A stretch of 64,000 bases of DNA from NCBI RefSeq assembly GCF_024506395.1, contig NZ_JANIBO010000004.1:54412-118411 (forward strand), given 5' to 3'. Position numbers and translations under genes: made by a program. Origin of the DNA: Cetobacterium sp. NK01 (GTDB lineage: Bacteria; Fusobacteriota; Fusobacteriia; Fusobacteriales; Fusobacteriaceae). Below are positions 46,307 to 55,209 of the stretch, in pieces (position 1 is the stretch's first letter; each line of letters opens with the position of its first letter). The notes beneath the pieces were generated by a model. That model was not told where the DNA came from, did no database searches, and was given only the letters and a program-made list of their open reading frames with translations.

Positions 46307-46789
46307 TTATTTATTATGTTTTATAAAATTTTCTCCAGGTCTAAGTGCATTCATATCTTTGATAATATCTAAATCAAATTTATAAAATTTAATTTTAAAT
46401 TCCACTGGACCTATTAATATAACATGATGATATCTTTCTGGATATATAATAAGTGGATGTTTAGGATTAACAGTATATACTCTTTCTTTTTCATCTTCCC
46501 ATACAAATTCTAATTCACCTTTTTTTACAAGAAGATATCCCAACTTATCTTTTGGAGCCATATGTCTTTTTAAAATATCTGGAAATACAGTTTTTTCTGT
46601 CATCCAAGGTGTTTCTCCAACTTTTTCTAATCCTTCAGGAAAAATTAGATTATCATAAACCTTTATATTTTCCATAAAATCGTCCTCTATAGTCTCTTGT
46701 ATCTCCTCTTCAATAACCTCACTAGCATCTCCTTCAATATCTGGATTTAATCTTTTTAAAGTTTCTTTTTCTTCACAGTTACATTTCAT
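46307..46789 (-). CDS. DUF1971-type cupin (YeaR/TehB-like) with an N-terminal Cys-rich tail
   Basis: From ATG 46789 (GAGGAAG 9 nt upstream; a longer in-frame reading from 46897 lacks such a site) the product has 160 residues. A short tail MKCNCEEKETLKRLNPDIEGDASE precedes a cupin: YDNLIFPEGLEKVGETPWMTEKTVFPDILKRHMAPKDKLGYLLVKKGELEFVWEDE...PERYHHVILIGPVEFKIKFYKFD. This resembles DUF1971, known from YeaR (nitrate-responsive) and the C-terminus of some TehB tellurite proteins. The ligand is unknown. The CNC pair and His residues hint at metal binding. Structured RNA copy B begins 27 nt downstream. Confidence 0.65.
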   Translation of the reverse strand: MKCNCEEKETLKRLNPDIEGDASEVIEEEIQETIEDDFMENIKVYDNLIFPEGLEKVGETPWMTEKTVFPDILKRHMAPKDKLGYLLVKKGELEFVWEDEKERVYTVNPKHPLIIYPERYHHVILIGPVEFKIKFYKFDLDIIKDMNALRPGENFIKHNK

Positions 46790-46909
46790 AATAAACCACT
46801 TCCTCTTTTTATTTAACCTTAACTTTCTAACAAAATATAATACTGGTCGAATATACTTAGTATAGTTATTTTTTCCTTTAATATTTACTGTAATCATTTT
46901 TATTTTTTA

Positions 46910-46938
46910 TTGACATCTAACTTATTTTTTCATATAAT
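46910..46938 (+). promoter_or_regulatory. vegetative promoter of the add riboswitch-gene unit
   Basis: TTGACA (46910-46915), 17 bp, TATAAT (46933-46938): a perfect consensus promoter. Transcription should begin near 46945, about 30 nt before the riboswitch aptamer. Confidence 0.85.
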
Positions 46939-46973
46939 AGCATAAATATAATTTATTAAACTTAATAATAAAA

Positions 46974-47039
46974 CTTCGTATAACCCCATTAATAGGTATG
47001 GGGGTATCTACCGTGGAACCTTAATTCCTGCTTACGAAG
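46974..47039 (+). promoter_or_regulatory. adenine-sensing purine riboswitch aptamer
   Basis: P1 arms CTTCGTA and TACGAAG close a three-way junction. It contains TAACCCCATT...TATGGGGGT (P2) and the invariant TCTACC loop region before P3 (GTGGAACC...TTCCTGC). In the 3' junction strand the base that pairs with the ligand is T (GCTTACGAAG), where guanine riboswitches have C, so adenine is the predicted ligand. It lies between a strong promoter and the adenosine deaminase gene. Confidence 0.88.
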
Positions 47040-47089
47040 AAAATATGTCTAGAAAAAGATGTATTTTCTTTGTAACAGGAATTTTTTTA
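47023..47089 (+). terminator. riboswitch-controlled terminator
   Basis: The P3/P1 3' strand region 47023-47045 (AATTCCTGCTTACGAAG and on) can pair with 47062-47083 (ending CAGGAATT) to form a long stem followed by T7. It uses the 3' strand of P1, so aptamer and terminator exclude each other. Adenine binding should therefore switch the gene on, as in B. subtilis pbuE. Confidence 0.8.
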
Positions 47090-47121
47090 TTTATAAACTT
47101 TTAAAATTTTAAGGAGGAAAT

Positions 47122-48114
47122 ATGAATTTAAAAAAATTACCTAAAATAGAATTACATTGTCATTTAGATGGAAGCATAAGACCTAAAACAGTTCTTGAAT
47201 TAGCTTTAAAGCAAGGACTAGATCTTCCTAGCTATGAAATAGATTATATTAAAAATATACTAATTGCTCCTATAGAATGTAGCTCTCTAAAAAAATATTT
47301 AGAAAGGTTTGAAATTCCTATAAAATTAATGCAATCTAAAGAAAATTTAAGAAGAATAGCTTTTGAATTAATGGAGGATTCTGCAAAAGAAAATATAAAA
47401 TATATAGAAATCAGATTTGCTCCACTATTACATACTGCTTCTAATTTAAGTATCGAAGAGATTATAAAAAGTGTTTTAGATGGAATTAATGATGGTGAAA
47501 AAAAATATGATATTAAAGGAAATTTAATTCTATCATTTTTAAGACATATGCCTGCTGAAACTATCTATGAAGTTATTGATATTGGAAAAAAATATTTAAA
47601 TAATGGTATCGTAGCTGTTGATTTATGTGCAAATGAGGAGCATGGATTTTGTAAAAAATTTATAAAACCATTTTCATTAGCAAAAGAATTAGGTTATAGA
47701 ATAACTATTCATGCAGGAGAAACAGGAATAGGAGAAAATGTTTTAGAAGCAATTGAAACTCTCGGTGCAGAAAGAATAGGTCATGGAATTTATATAAATA
47801 GCTGTAAAGAAGCGTATGATATTGTAAAAAATAAAAATATTGTATTAGAAATCTGCCCTACAAGTAATGTTCAAACAAAAGCTGTTAACTCAATTGAAAC
47901 TCATCCACTTCTAAATTTTTATAAAGATAATTTAAAAGTAACTATAAACACAGATAATAGGACTGTTTCAAATACAACTTTAACTAATGAATATACAGTT
48001 ATTAAAAATACTTTTAATATAGATTTTGATATTTATAAAAATTTTTATTTTAATAGTATTGATGCAGCTTTTATAGATGATGAATTTAAACTTAAATTAA
48101 AAAATTTAATTTAA
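47122..48114 (+). CDS. add: adenosine deaminase
   Basis: This 330-residue amidohydrolase has His12 and His14 (ELHCHLDGS), HAGE (197-200), His221 (RIGHGIYI) and Asp278 (INTDNRT), the zinc and catalytic residues of adenosine deaminase. It converts adenosine to inosine in the cytoplasm. The gene sits behind an adenine riboswitch, as add does in Vibrio, though here control is by transcription termination. AGGAGG lies 5 nt before the ATG. Confidence 0.95.
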   Translation: MNLKKLPKIELHCHLDGSIRPKTVLELALKQGLDLPSYEIDYIKNILIAPIECSSLKKYLERFEIPIKLMQSKENLRRIAFELMEDSAKENIKYIEIRFAPLLHTASNLSIEEIIKSVLDGINDGEKKYDIKGNLILSFLRHMPAETIYEVIDIGKKYLNNGIVAVDLCANEEHGFCKKFIKPFSLAKELGYRITIHAGETGIGENVLEAIETLGAERIGHGIYINSCKEAYDIVKNKNIVLEICPTSNVQTKAVNSIETHPLLNFYKDNLKVTINTDNRTVSNTTLTNEYTVIKNTFNIDFDIYKNFYFNSIDAAFIDDEFKLKLKNLI

Positions 48115-48197
48115 AGATTTTTTTGTTCTTTTTCCATACTGTTATTCATTTTTATAATTAGCATTTTAAACAAAATAAAATATTTTAAAATAAAATG

Positions 48198-48350
48198 TTT
48201 ACTTTTTGAAATATACATGTTATAATTATTTTGTAGTAAGGAAATAACACAAGTAGATAAAGATTTTTAAGGAACTATTTTAACAAGTACTTCTTTATAA
48301 TTATATTTATTGAGTAAATAGTTACTAACAATAAAATAACGGAGGTACTT
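48198..48350 (+). promoter_or_regulatory. promoter and long leader of the cold-shock gene, with ribosome site in a hairpin
   Basis: TTTACT (48198-48203), 17 bp, TGTTATAAT (-10 at 48221-48226, extended by TG). The leader is about 120 nt. AAGTACTTCT (48285-48294) can pair with GGAGGTACTT (48341-48350) in ten base pairs, two of them G-U, covering the Shine-Dalgarno box. This is the kind of structure by which csp leaders sense temperature. Confidence 0.6.
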
Positions 48351-48352
48351 AA

Positions 48353-48553
48353 ATGAAAGGTACAGTAAAATGGTTTAACGAAGAAAAAGGATTTGGATTT
48401 ATCACTGGTGAAGATGGGAAAGATGTATTCGCACACTTCTCTCAAATAAAAAAAGATGGTTTCAAATCTTTAAAAGAAAATGAAGAAGTTGAATTTGATG
48501 TTGTTAAAGGTGACAGAGGATTACAAGCAGAAAATATCACTTCTGTAAAATAA
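48353..48553 (+). CDS. csp: cold-shock protein
   Basis: This 66-residue protein has the standard CspA fold: [17 protein letters not shown] (RNP1) and DVFAHFSQI (RNP2). It binds single-stranded RNA and DNA and melts mRNA structure. It is a monocistronic unit with a long leader and a 13-bp terminator stem (48565-48595) followed by T7. Confidence 0.97.
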   Translation: MKGTVKWFNEEKGFGFITGEDGKDVFAHFSQIKKDGFKSLKENEEVEFDVVKGDRGLQAENITSVK

Positions 48554-48564
48554 TTGAATTTTTC

Positions 48565-48602
48565 AATCTCTTATAGAGTTTATCTATAAGAGATTTTTTT
48601 AT
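48565..48602 (+). terminator. terminator of the cold-shock gene
   Basis: AATCTCTTATAGA (48565-48577) pairs perfectly with 48583-48595 across a 5-nt loop, followed by a T-run. Confidence 0.9.
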
Positions 48603-48625
48603 TGACATTTTAATAATTTTCTAAC

Positions 48626-48653
48626 AAGCAAAAGAGAGATTTTTAGTCTCTCT
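48626..48653 (-). terminator. terminator of the MFS carrier gene
   Basis: AAAGAGAGA and TCTCTCTTT arms with a 7-nt loop, next to the stop codon of the minus-strand gene at 48656. Confidence 0.75.
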
Positions 48654-48655
48654 TT

Positions 48656-49855
48656 TTATTTTTTAATATCTTTTATAAAAACTCTAGCTATTATTAATCC
48701 CAAAATACAGGAGATTACAATTGGATAAAAAATATAATTATATGATCCAAACGTTTCTTTAAAATAACCTCCTACAAATCCTTGAGTAATAGCTCCTATT
48801 CCATAAGCTGTAAATAAAATTCCATAATTTGAGGTATAATTAATTTTTCCAAAAATATTAACTGTTGAAGCAGGAGCTATAGAAAGCCATCCTCCTAAAT
48901 TTAACCATATTATTGAAAATGATAACATAAATATAAAAATATTCGTTTTGAATAGTAATGACATAATACCTGCAAATATTATTGTTATATATGATATTGT
49001 AATTGCATTTTTAGTTCCTAATTTATCAGTTATTGCTCCAAATAAAGGTCTTCCAATACCATTAAATATAGCAAAGAAGGAAGTAAAAAATGCAGCTTTT
49101 AAAGGAGTTATACCTATGATTTCTTGAGCATAAGAACTTGAAATTCCAATTATCATGAGTCCACAAAAAGTCCCAATCATGTAGCATATCCATAAAGCAT
49201 AGAATTTTGTTGTTTTTATCATATTTTTAGAAGTAGTTTCATTAAAAAATTCAATATTTTTATTGGCATTTTCATATTCAGTTTTATCTGGAAATTTTAA
49301 AAATAATGACAGTAAAGTTAAAATTATCAAAAATAAAATTCCTAAAATTTTAAAAGTTGAAAATACTCCAAATTTAATTATTAGTTCACTAGCCAAAGGT
49401 GCTGTTAGAAATGGAGAAAGTCCAAATCCTAAAAGCGTTAATCCTACAGAAAATCCTTTCTTGTCTGGAAACCATTCTGTTACGACTGCTATCGGTATAC
49501 CATAAATAACTCCTACACCTATTCCTCCTAGAATACCATAAGTTATAATAATAAATTCGATACTTTTTGCAAAGCCAGCTAAAATCCAAGCTAGTCCTAT
49601 TAAAAAGGATCCCAATATAGCCAATATTTTAGGATTTATTTTTTTTATAAACAATCCTGCTACAGGCATACTAAATGCATAAAAAAATAAAAATATTGTA
49701 TATGGCATTCCTGCCATTGTAGACGAAATATGTTTTCCATTAGTTTCTTCTAAAATTTTTATTAAAGGTCTTTGAAAAACTCCCCAGGAATAAATAGTCC
49801 CCATACATAAAAACATTATCAAACCAGTTATAATATAAATTTCTCTTCTCTTCAT
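48656..49855 (-). CDS. OFA-family MFS transporter (oxalate/formate antiporter or lactate/pyruvate type)
   Basis: This 399-residue protein has twelve membrane segments. The start RREIYIITGLIMFLCMGTIYSWGVFQRPLIKIL, the loop GIGVGVIYGIPIAVVTEWFPDKKGFSVGLTLLGFGLSPFLTAPLASELI and the second half (GRPLFGAITDKLG) are typical of the OFA family, which includes OxlT. Members carry oxalate, formate, lactate or pyruvate. With oxc and frc in the same window, oxalate/formate exchange is possible, but the gene stands alone 14 kb from them. AGGAGG lies upstream. Confidence 0.85.
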   Translation of the reverse strand: MKRREIYIITGLIMFLCMGTIYSWGVFQRPLIKILEETNGKHISSTMAGMPYTIFLFFYAFSMPVAGLFIKKINPKILAILGSFLIGLAWILAGFAKSIEFIIITYGILGGIGVGVIYGIPIAVVTEWFPDKKGFSVGLTLLGFGLSPFLTAPLASELIIKFGVFSTFKILGILFLIILTLLSLFLKFPDKTEYENANKNIEFFNETTSKNMIKTTKFYALWICYMIGTFCGLMIIGISSSYAQEIIGITPLKAAFFTSFFAIFNGIGRPLFGAITDKLGTKNAITISYITIIFAGIMSLLFKTNIFIFMLSFSIIWLNLGGWLSIAPASTVNIFGKINYTSNYGILFTAYGIGAITQGFVGGYFKETFGSYNYIFYPIVISCILGLIIARVFIKDIKK

Positions 49856-49978
49856 ATACCTCCTATAAAAATTTTATTTTTTTGAATCGTGGTTCAATAT
49901 AGAATACTATATTTTTTATAAAAATAAAAGTTTTTTTTTAAAATAACTCTTAAATAAAAAAGGACTAGATACCTAGCC

Positions 49979-50230
49979 CTATAATTTATCACTAATTAAT
50001 TTTTCTATTTTCTCTAATGAAGAAGAAACTTTTTTAATAATATGTGAGTCAATAACCCTACATATACCAGTTTTACTACTAATTTGTAATTTCCATTCAC
50101 CATATTCTGCTAAAGTTTTCCAATTATCCATTTGAGAGATAAAAGAAAAACAAATCAACGAATCCTTAGCTAAAATATCTTCAATTTTTCCAGATATAAC
50201 TAATTTAGCAAAATTACTTTGTAGTGACAT
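49979..50230 (-). CDS. small protein of unknown function
   Basis: This 83-residue protein (MSLQSNFAKLVISGKIEDILAKDSL...) has a mixed beta-helix pattern and no signal peptide. AGGAGAGG 7 nt before the ATG and an ordinary composition support a real gene. A pair of Trp residues (NWKTLAEYGEWKLQI) and a C-terminal helix are the only notable features. I do not recognise a family. It is a single-gene unit. Confidence 0.6.
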   Translation of the reverse strand: MSLQSNFAKLVISGKIEDILAKDSLICFSFISQMDNWKTLAEYGEWKLQISSKTGICRVIDSHIIKKVSSSLEKIEKLISDKL

Positions 50231-50319
50231 AAAAATCCTCTCCTTTACTTAATAGTTACATAATACTACCATCTTTTATTATATTTCCTTTTATAATTTT
50301 ATAAAAATATATTTCTCTT

Positions 50320-50390
50320 TATTTATCAAAACGTCCCGAGAAAACCTCGTCCTCTATTAGAAAGAGGATGAATCGGGGCATTTTGATAAA
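50320..50390. repeat. small inverted-repeat element (MITE-like or IS200/IS605-end-like)
   Basis: Outer arms TTTATCAAAACGTCCCGA and TCGGGGCATTTTGATAAA match at 16 of 18 positions when folded. An inner hairpin TCCTCT/AGAGGA lies between. The right-hand part, read on the minus strand, recurs at 27507-27536 and a weaker relative lies at about 6950-6990. There is no coding sequence. It could be a short mobile element or an RNA 3' end. The rest of the 50231-50460 gap shows nothing. Confidence 0.55.
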
Positions 50391-50460
50391 AAGCAAGATA
50401 TACTCCAGGAAGAACAGGTATAAATATATTAGATATTTGTCTATATAATAACTCTTAATA

Positions 50461-50488
50461 AAAAAAGTACACAAAAGTGTACTTTTTT
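50461..50488 (-). terminator. terminator of the autotransporter gene
   Basis: AAAAAAGTACAC and GTGTACTTTTTT form a perfect 12-bp stem with a 4-nt loop, 5 nt from the stop at 50493. Confidence 0.9.
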
Positions 50489-50492
50489 AAAC

Positions 50493-53400
50493 TTAAAACT
50501 TATAAAGGAATCCCATCGTAGCTTTTTTATCTCCGATAGAATCACCAGAAACTTTTCCTTTTATTGTAAAGTTATCATTTAGATTAAATTGAATTCCTAT
50601 TTCACCAACAATTGCTCCATATTTTTCTTTTCTTACTGGAGTTGCATATTCTGAACTTCTTAATTCAGTTAAACTAAAAGTATCTCTCCATTCATTTACA
50701 TTATTTAACTCTTTTTCGCATCCTGCAAAGAAATCAAATATAATTAAAGAATTGAAATTTTTACTTCCTTTCATTCCCAATATTAAGTTATTTGAAATAT
50801 TAGTTTTTGAATCTACAGTAACATTTCTAGAACTTTCAAGATCTGCACCTGATTGTTCTATTTTTTCATGTCCAAATAAAGTAGTTTTTATTTCTCCTAT
50901 TGCAGATAAATTCATCATAGATAAATCAAATGGCTTTTCTATTCTATTAGTCATTGAAATAGAATATGAATTAAAGTCTGCATCTGTAGATGATCTTTCC
51001 ATGGTATTTAAACCAATTATTGCATCACTTAGGAATGTATAGTTAAAGCTAGCAAACTTTTTACCTGAATATAATCCAGCTCCAAAATAGTTTGTAGAAA
51101 GTTTAGCACCATTATCATATTTATTTTTTGAATATTCATATGATAATGTTAATCCTGTATTTTCAGAAAGAGATTTTGATCCCATAAGTAAATATGATTC
51201 TCTATCGTAAGAAACTGTGTTTGAAACTTTTTTAGATTCTTTTTTCTGAGTATCTGTGAAAATACCAATCTTATAACTCCCTAAATAGTCTTCAGCTAAA
51301 ACTCCACTTACGTTTCCTGTAAAATCAGAATCATAAGTTCCACCGTTAACTTCAATATATGTTTCCTTTGTATCTTTTAAATTTGATTGTGCAGTACTAT
51401 TTCTTAAACTATTTTCAAGAATAACTCCATTTAGGTTGGCGTATTCATTAGAGAAAATACTTTCAAGGTCTGCTGTTTTTCCTGTTGAAACAAGTTTATT
51501 TACTAATTCTGCAAATTTCGATGAACCATTTCCTTCACCATAAACATAATTATCAAGTCCTACATTTTTAATTAAATTGCTATAATAACCAGAAACTGTG
51601 TCTTCAATATTTTTGACTTTGTTCATTGTTAAATCAATAATATTTTTATTATCTTCATTTTTATTTTCAGAAATAGCAATCTCATACACTCCTTGAGTAG
51701 TAAGATTTTCTAATCCAGTGATACTTCCTCCTGCAGTTATGAAGTTTTCTTTTATATAAGAATCTCCTTTTCCTATTTCGGCCATGATATTCATCTCGCC
51801 TGCAAGCTTAAAGTCTCCTGCTGCTTTATACCCTGCCGATGTTGAAGAGTTTATTCCAGAACCTAAAGAAAGAGTAGCTAAAGCATTAGTGTTTTCAAGA
51901 ATACCGTAGTTATATACCTGACCACCATTAACCCCCTGCATAAATACCTTATCAAAAGAATTTCCTAAACTATCTATTATATTATCTCCAGTTATGGCAT
52001 TTGTTCTTATAGTTCCATAGTTATATACTCGTGCTCCAACTCCATCAGCATACATTCCTACAACATAATCTTTTCCATCAATTACTCCATCTTTATTAGT
52101 ATCATTAAGAGAATTATTTATTTCAATTAATCCATAATTATAACTTGATACAAAAACATTATTTTTTGGTGAATAGCTATACATTCCATATCCTGTCTTA
52201 CCTTCTAAATATATGTTTCCATAATTAGAATTATCATAATAACTATGAGTATAATCACTATTATAACTATACTGTGAAATATTTTGTCCATAAACTCTTC
52301 CAAGTGATTTTACAAAGATATTTCCATAATTATAGTTATTCCCTCCTTCATTTCCAGAACTTGAGTATTGACCATATGCAGAAGAATCTGAATCTGTAAA
52401 AGCATTAATTTGACCATAATTATAGTTATTTCCTCTTCCGTTAGTTGAATATTGACCATATAAAGAAATATATTCTTCTTTTGAGAATGGAGAAACTTCT
52501 ATATATCCATAGTTATAATTGTTTCCTTTATTAAAATAGTCATATTCTTGACGTTGGCCAATTGCATCATTTCCTTTAGATACCTGTAATACAATATTTC
52601 CATAGTTATAATTATTTCCATCTTTTTCTGATACTTGTCCATAAGCAAAATCATTTTCTGAAGATATTATAATATCTCCATAATTATAATTACCTAATCC
52701 TGCATGTCCTAATTGTTGCCCTATTCCTTTGGTCCATCTTGTTGCTTTTATAACACCATAATTATAATTACTTATGTTAGCTTTTTGTCCTTCAGAAGCA
52801 TTTTTTATTTCACCATAATTGTAATTTTTGAACCCCCACTGTCCATATACATTTGAATTCGATTGATTATTTACCTCTATTTGACCATAATTGTAGTTAT
52901 TTGAATTAAGTGAAATTTGACCATTAGAGGCTTCTTCCATTACCATACTACCGTAATTATAATTATTTTCTTCTGCATATTGTCCATAAGAAGATCCGTG
53001 GTAGCTAGTCGGAGTTAATATAATACTTCCATAGTTATAATTTTTCTTAGAATATTGCCCGTAAGACTGGTTATATAAGCTAGAAGCAGATGATTTAATA
53101 TTAATAACTCCATAATTATAATTACTACCATTCTTAGAATATTGTCCGAATGACCTTCCTATCATAGTTGATATATCTATTACTCCATAGTTATAGTTAT
53201 TTCCCTCTGATACTTGTCCATATGAATCAAAGCTTTCTTCTTCTGGAGAATAAATATTTTTTGATAAAACAGCTATTTTACCATAATTATAATTATTTCC
53301 TGAAACACTTCTTTGTCCAATTGCTCCTGTATAATCTCTTGAAACTATAAGTTCACCATAATTTACATTTATACCATTTTCTGAAGAGTTTTGTCCCCAT

Positions 53401-54284
53401 ATTGTTCCATTAAGAATTTCTGTATTTACTAAAATTGAATCTTTATTTCCTAAATCTCCATTTATTACAGTATAATTTTTTCCATCTATTTTTATTTCAG
53501 TTAATTCAGTATTAGTTAATTTATTATAAAGTTCTGTATGTGTTAAATTAATATCTAAATCAGTTTTTTCCGTTAAGGTATCCAATGTTGAAAGTTTATT
53601 GTTAAAATCTTCCGAAGTTGAAGTTATTGTAGTTTCAAGATTATTATAAATTTCATTATAATTCTGATTGTAGTTTTTAAAATCTGAAATTTCAAATTCT
53701 TTCTCTTGTGTATTATTTAATCCCTCTAAAAATATATCTTTATGAATTCCGGAAAAAATGTTCTCCATATCTTTAAAATCTATTTCACCTTTTGATAAAT
53801 ATTCTTGTAATCTTTTTAAATCAACTCCACTTTCTCCATCAGAAACTCCTACAAGATTTCCATCTTTGTAGAACATGTATTTATTTCTAAGTTTAGAAAT
53901 TATGATTCCTTCTAATTTATTTCCTTTGTGTGTTTCATTTTCATCTGTAATCAAAATAGAGTTTTCATTCACCACTTGTGCTTTTACTCCATTTAGCTTT
54001 ATATTATTATCAAAATTATTATATTCAATCAAAACTTCTTTCCCATTGATTGTTGCAGTAGTTTTTAAATCGTCTGGATCTACTACTGGTGGCAGTGGAT
54101 CTACTACTGGCGGTTTTGAATCAGAAGGACTTCCTCCTCCACCTCCACCCCCGCCTCCACAAGCTGTAAGTGAAAATCCTACCATTCCTGTTATTAAAAA
54201 TTTAACCATTGTTTCTAAATTTAAAGAAATATGATTTTTTAAATACCTCTTTAAATTTTTTTCTTCGTTGCTTATGTTCCTCAC
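50493..54284 (-). CDS. lipoprotein-type autotransporter with NYNYG repeats
   Basis: This 1263-residue surface protein has an extended signal region (MRNISNEEKNLKRYLKNHIS then a hydrophobic stretch) that ends in a lipobox, GFSLTACGGG (Cys42). A run of nine glycines and a PPVVDP linker follow. A helical section (about 150-255) leads to a long passenger with about seventeen repeats of roughly 25-30 residues centred on NNYNYG.I, often with a GQYS or GQ segment between. The last 280 residues form the type V secretion barrel and end in GFLYKF. The repeats probably build a beta-helix. The lipid anchor plus the barrel is a rarer autotransporter design. Adhesion is likely but not shown. The gene is isolated between two terminators. 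Confidence 0.88.
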   Translation of the reverse strand: MRNISNEEKNLKRYLKNHISLNLETMVKFLITGMVGFSLTACGGGGGGGGGSPSDSKPPVVDPLPPVVDPDDLKTTATINGKEVLIEYNNFDNNIKLNGVKAQVVNENSILITDENETHKGNKLEGIIISKLRNKYMFYKDGNLVGVSDGESGVDLKRLQEYLSKGEIDFKDMENIFSGIHKDIFLEGLNNTQEKEFEISDFKNYNQNYNEIYNNLETTITSTSEDFNNKLSTLDTLTEKTDLDINLTHTELYNKLTNTELTEIKIDGKNYTVINGDLGNKDSILVNTEILNGTIWGQNSSENGINVNYGELIVSRDYTGAIGQRSVSGNNYNYGKIAVLSKNIYSPEEESFDSYGQVSEGNNYNYGVIDISTMIGRSFGQYSKNGSNYNYGVINIKSSASSLYNQSYGQYSKKNYNYGSIILTPTSYHGSSYGQYAEENNYNYGSMVMEEASNGQISLNSNNYNYGQIEVNNQSNSNVYGQWGFKNYNYGEIKNASEGQKANISNYNYGVIKATRWTKGIGQQLGHAGLGNYNYGDIIISSENDFAYGQVSEKDGNNYNYGNIVLQVSKGNDAIGQRQEYDYFNKGNNYNYGYIEVSPFSKEEYISLYGQYSTNGRGNNYNYGQINAFTDSDSSAYGQYSSSGNEGGNNYNYGNIFVKSLGRVYGQNISQYSYNSDYTHSYYDNSNYGNIYLEGKTGYGMYSYSPKNNVFVSSYNYGLIEINNSLNDTNKDGVIDGKDYVVGMYADGVGARVYNYGTIRTNAITGDNIIDSLGNSFDKVFMQGVNGGQVYNYGILENTNALATLSLGSGINSSTSAGYKAAGDFKLAGEMNIMAEIGKGDSYIKENFITAGGSITGLENLTTQGVYEIAISENKNEDNKNIIDLTMNKVKNIEDTVSGYYSNLIKNVGLDNYVYGEGNGSSKFAELVNKLVSTGKTADLESIFSNEYANLNGVILENSLRNSTAQSNLKDTKETYIEVNGGTYDSDFTGNVSGVLAEDYLGSYKIGIFTDTQKKESKKVSNTVSYDRESYLLMGSKSLSENTGLTLSYEYSKNKYDNGAKLSTNYFGAGLYSGKKFASFNYTFLSDAIIGLNTMERSSTDADFNSYSISMTNRIEKPFDLSMMNLSAIGEIKTTLFGHEKIEQSGADLESSRNVTVDSKTNISNNLILGMKGSKNFNSLIIFDFFAGCEKELNNVNEWRDTFSLTELRSSEYATPVRKEKYGAIVGEIGIQFNLNDNFTIKGKVSGDSIGDKKATMGFLYKF

Positions 54285-54355
54285 AATTCTCCCCCTAATT
54301 TTGAATACTTACAAATTTTCCGCTTGAAATTATATTTTTTAAAAATTTATTATAA

Positions 54356-54389
54356 AAAGGGATAAAGAATAATTATTCTTTATCCCTTT
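54356..54389. terminator. palindromic terminator after the OmpW-like gene
   Basis: A perfect 34-bp palindrome (AAAGGGATAAAGAAT and its mirror) lies 13 nt from the end of the barrel gene at 54403. It also separates it from the autotransporter leader. Confidence 0.8.
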
Positions 54390-54402
54390 AATTAATTTTG
54401 AT

Positions 54403-55209
54403 TTAAAAGCTGAATTTATATCCAAATCCTAAAGTTACTCTTGAGTAATCAAAGTCTTTCTTTCCCATTTCATATTTTTCATTTTCATATTCTTCTGTTA
54501 ATTTAGCTTTAGCTTGATTTACTTGATACATTAAATCTACGAAGAAATTTTCATACTCTACTCCAGCACCTACACCATAGTATAATCCATTTTTAATATC
54601 TGTTTTATATTTATATGTATCACTATATGAGTAATCTCCTGACGAATAAAAATCACAATCTTTTGCATCTTTATCTCCAAAATTAAATGAATATCCTAAA
54701 GTTGCTTTTAAATATGGTTTCCATGCTGTTCCAGTTTCAAAATTATATTTTGCAATAGCATATAATGGAACTGAATCATATTTAGGCATTTCTGATTCAT
54801 ATCTTTCAGACCAATTATCTCCAGAATCACTAAATTTTTTTGATTTTGGCTTAGCATGATTTTGATAAGCTACTCCAAGTCCTAGCTCAAAGTTATTCGT
54901 TATATTTCTAGTAGCTTCTAAAGCTATTTCAAATCCTAAATCTTTAGTCTCTTTTTTATTTTGTTTAAAGCTATAACCATCAATGTCACCCTTCCATTCA
55001 TCATACTCTGACCATACATCTAATCCTACTTTTCCATAGATGTTGTATAGTGGTGTGTATGCAACTACAACTGGTGCTACCTCTTCAACTATAACTGGTG
55101 CTACTACAACCTCTTTTGATACCTCTACTGGTGCTACCGCAACTTCTTTAGCATAAGAAATAGATCCAATTGCTAATAATGTTCCTAAAATTAGTGGTGT
55201 TTTTTTCAT
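54403..55209 (-). CDS. outer-membrane beta-barrel protein with a VAPV-rich linker
   Basis: This 268-residue protein has a signal peptide (MKKTPLILGTLLAIGSISYAK). A short linker of Val-Ala-Pro-Glu repeats (VAPVEVSKEVVVAPVIVEEVAPVV) follows, then an eight-strand-like barrel that ends VTLGFGYKFSF. Strands such as NNFELGLGVAYQN, KPYLKATLGYSFNFG and NGLYYGVGAGVEYENFFVDLMYQV fit OmpW/OmpA-type small porins. The linker may sit in the periplasm or bind peptidoglycan. It is a single gene with AGGAGG upstream. The upstream gap 55210-55447 is AT-rich, with its promoter on the minus strand. Confidence 0.75.
   Translation of the reverse strand: MKKTPLILGTLLAIGSISYAKEVAVAPVEVSKEVVVAPVIVEEVAPVVVAYTPLYNIYGKVGLDVWSEYDEWKGDIDGYSFKQNKKETKDLGFEIALEATRNITNNFELGLGVAYQNHAKPKSKKFSDSGDNWSERYESEMPKYDSVPLYAIAKYNFETGTAWKPYLKATLGYSFNFGDKDAKDCDFYSSGDYSYSDTYKYKTDIKNGLYYGVGAGVEYENFFVDLMYQVNQAKAKLTEEYENEKYEMGKKDFDYSRVTLGFGYKFSF

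Noticed and set aside
54120..54160. Glycine tract of the autotransporter as a phase-variable poly-G run
   Set aside because: The codons are mixed (GGA, GGC, GGG, GGT), so there is no long homopolymer to slip.
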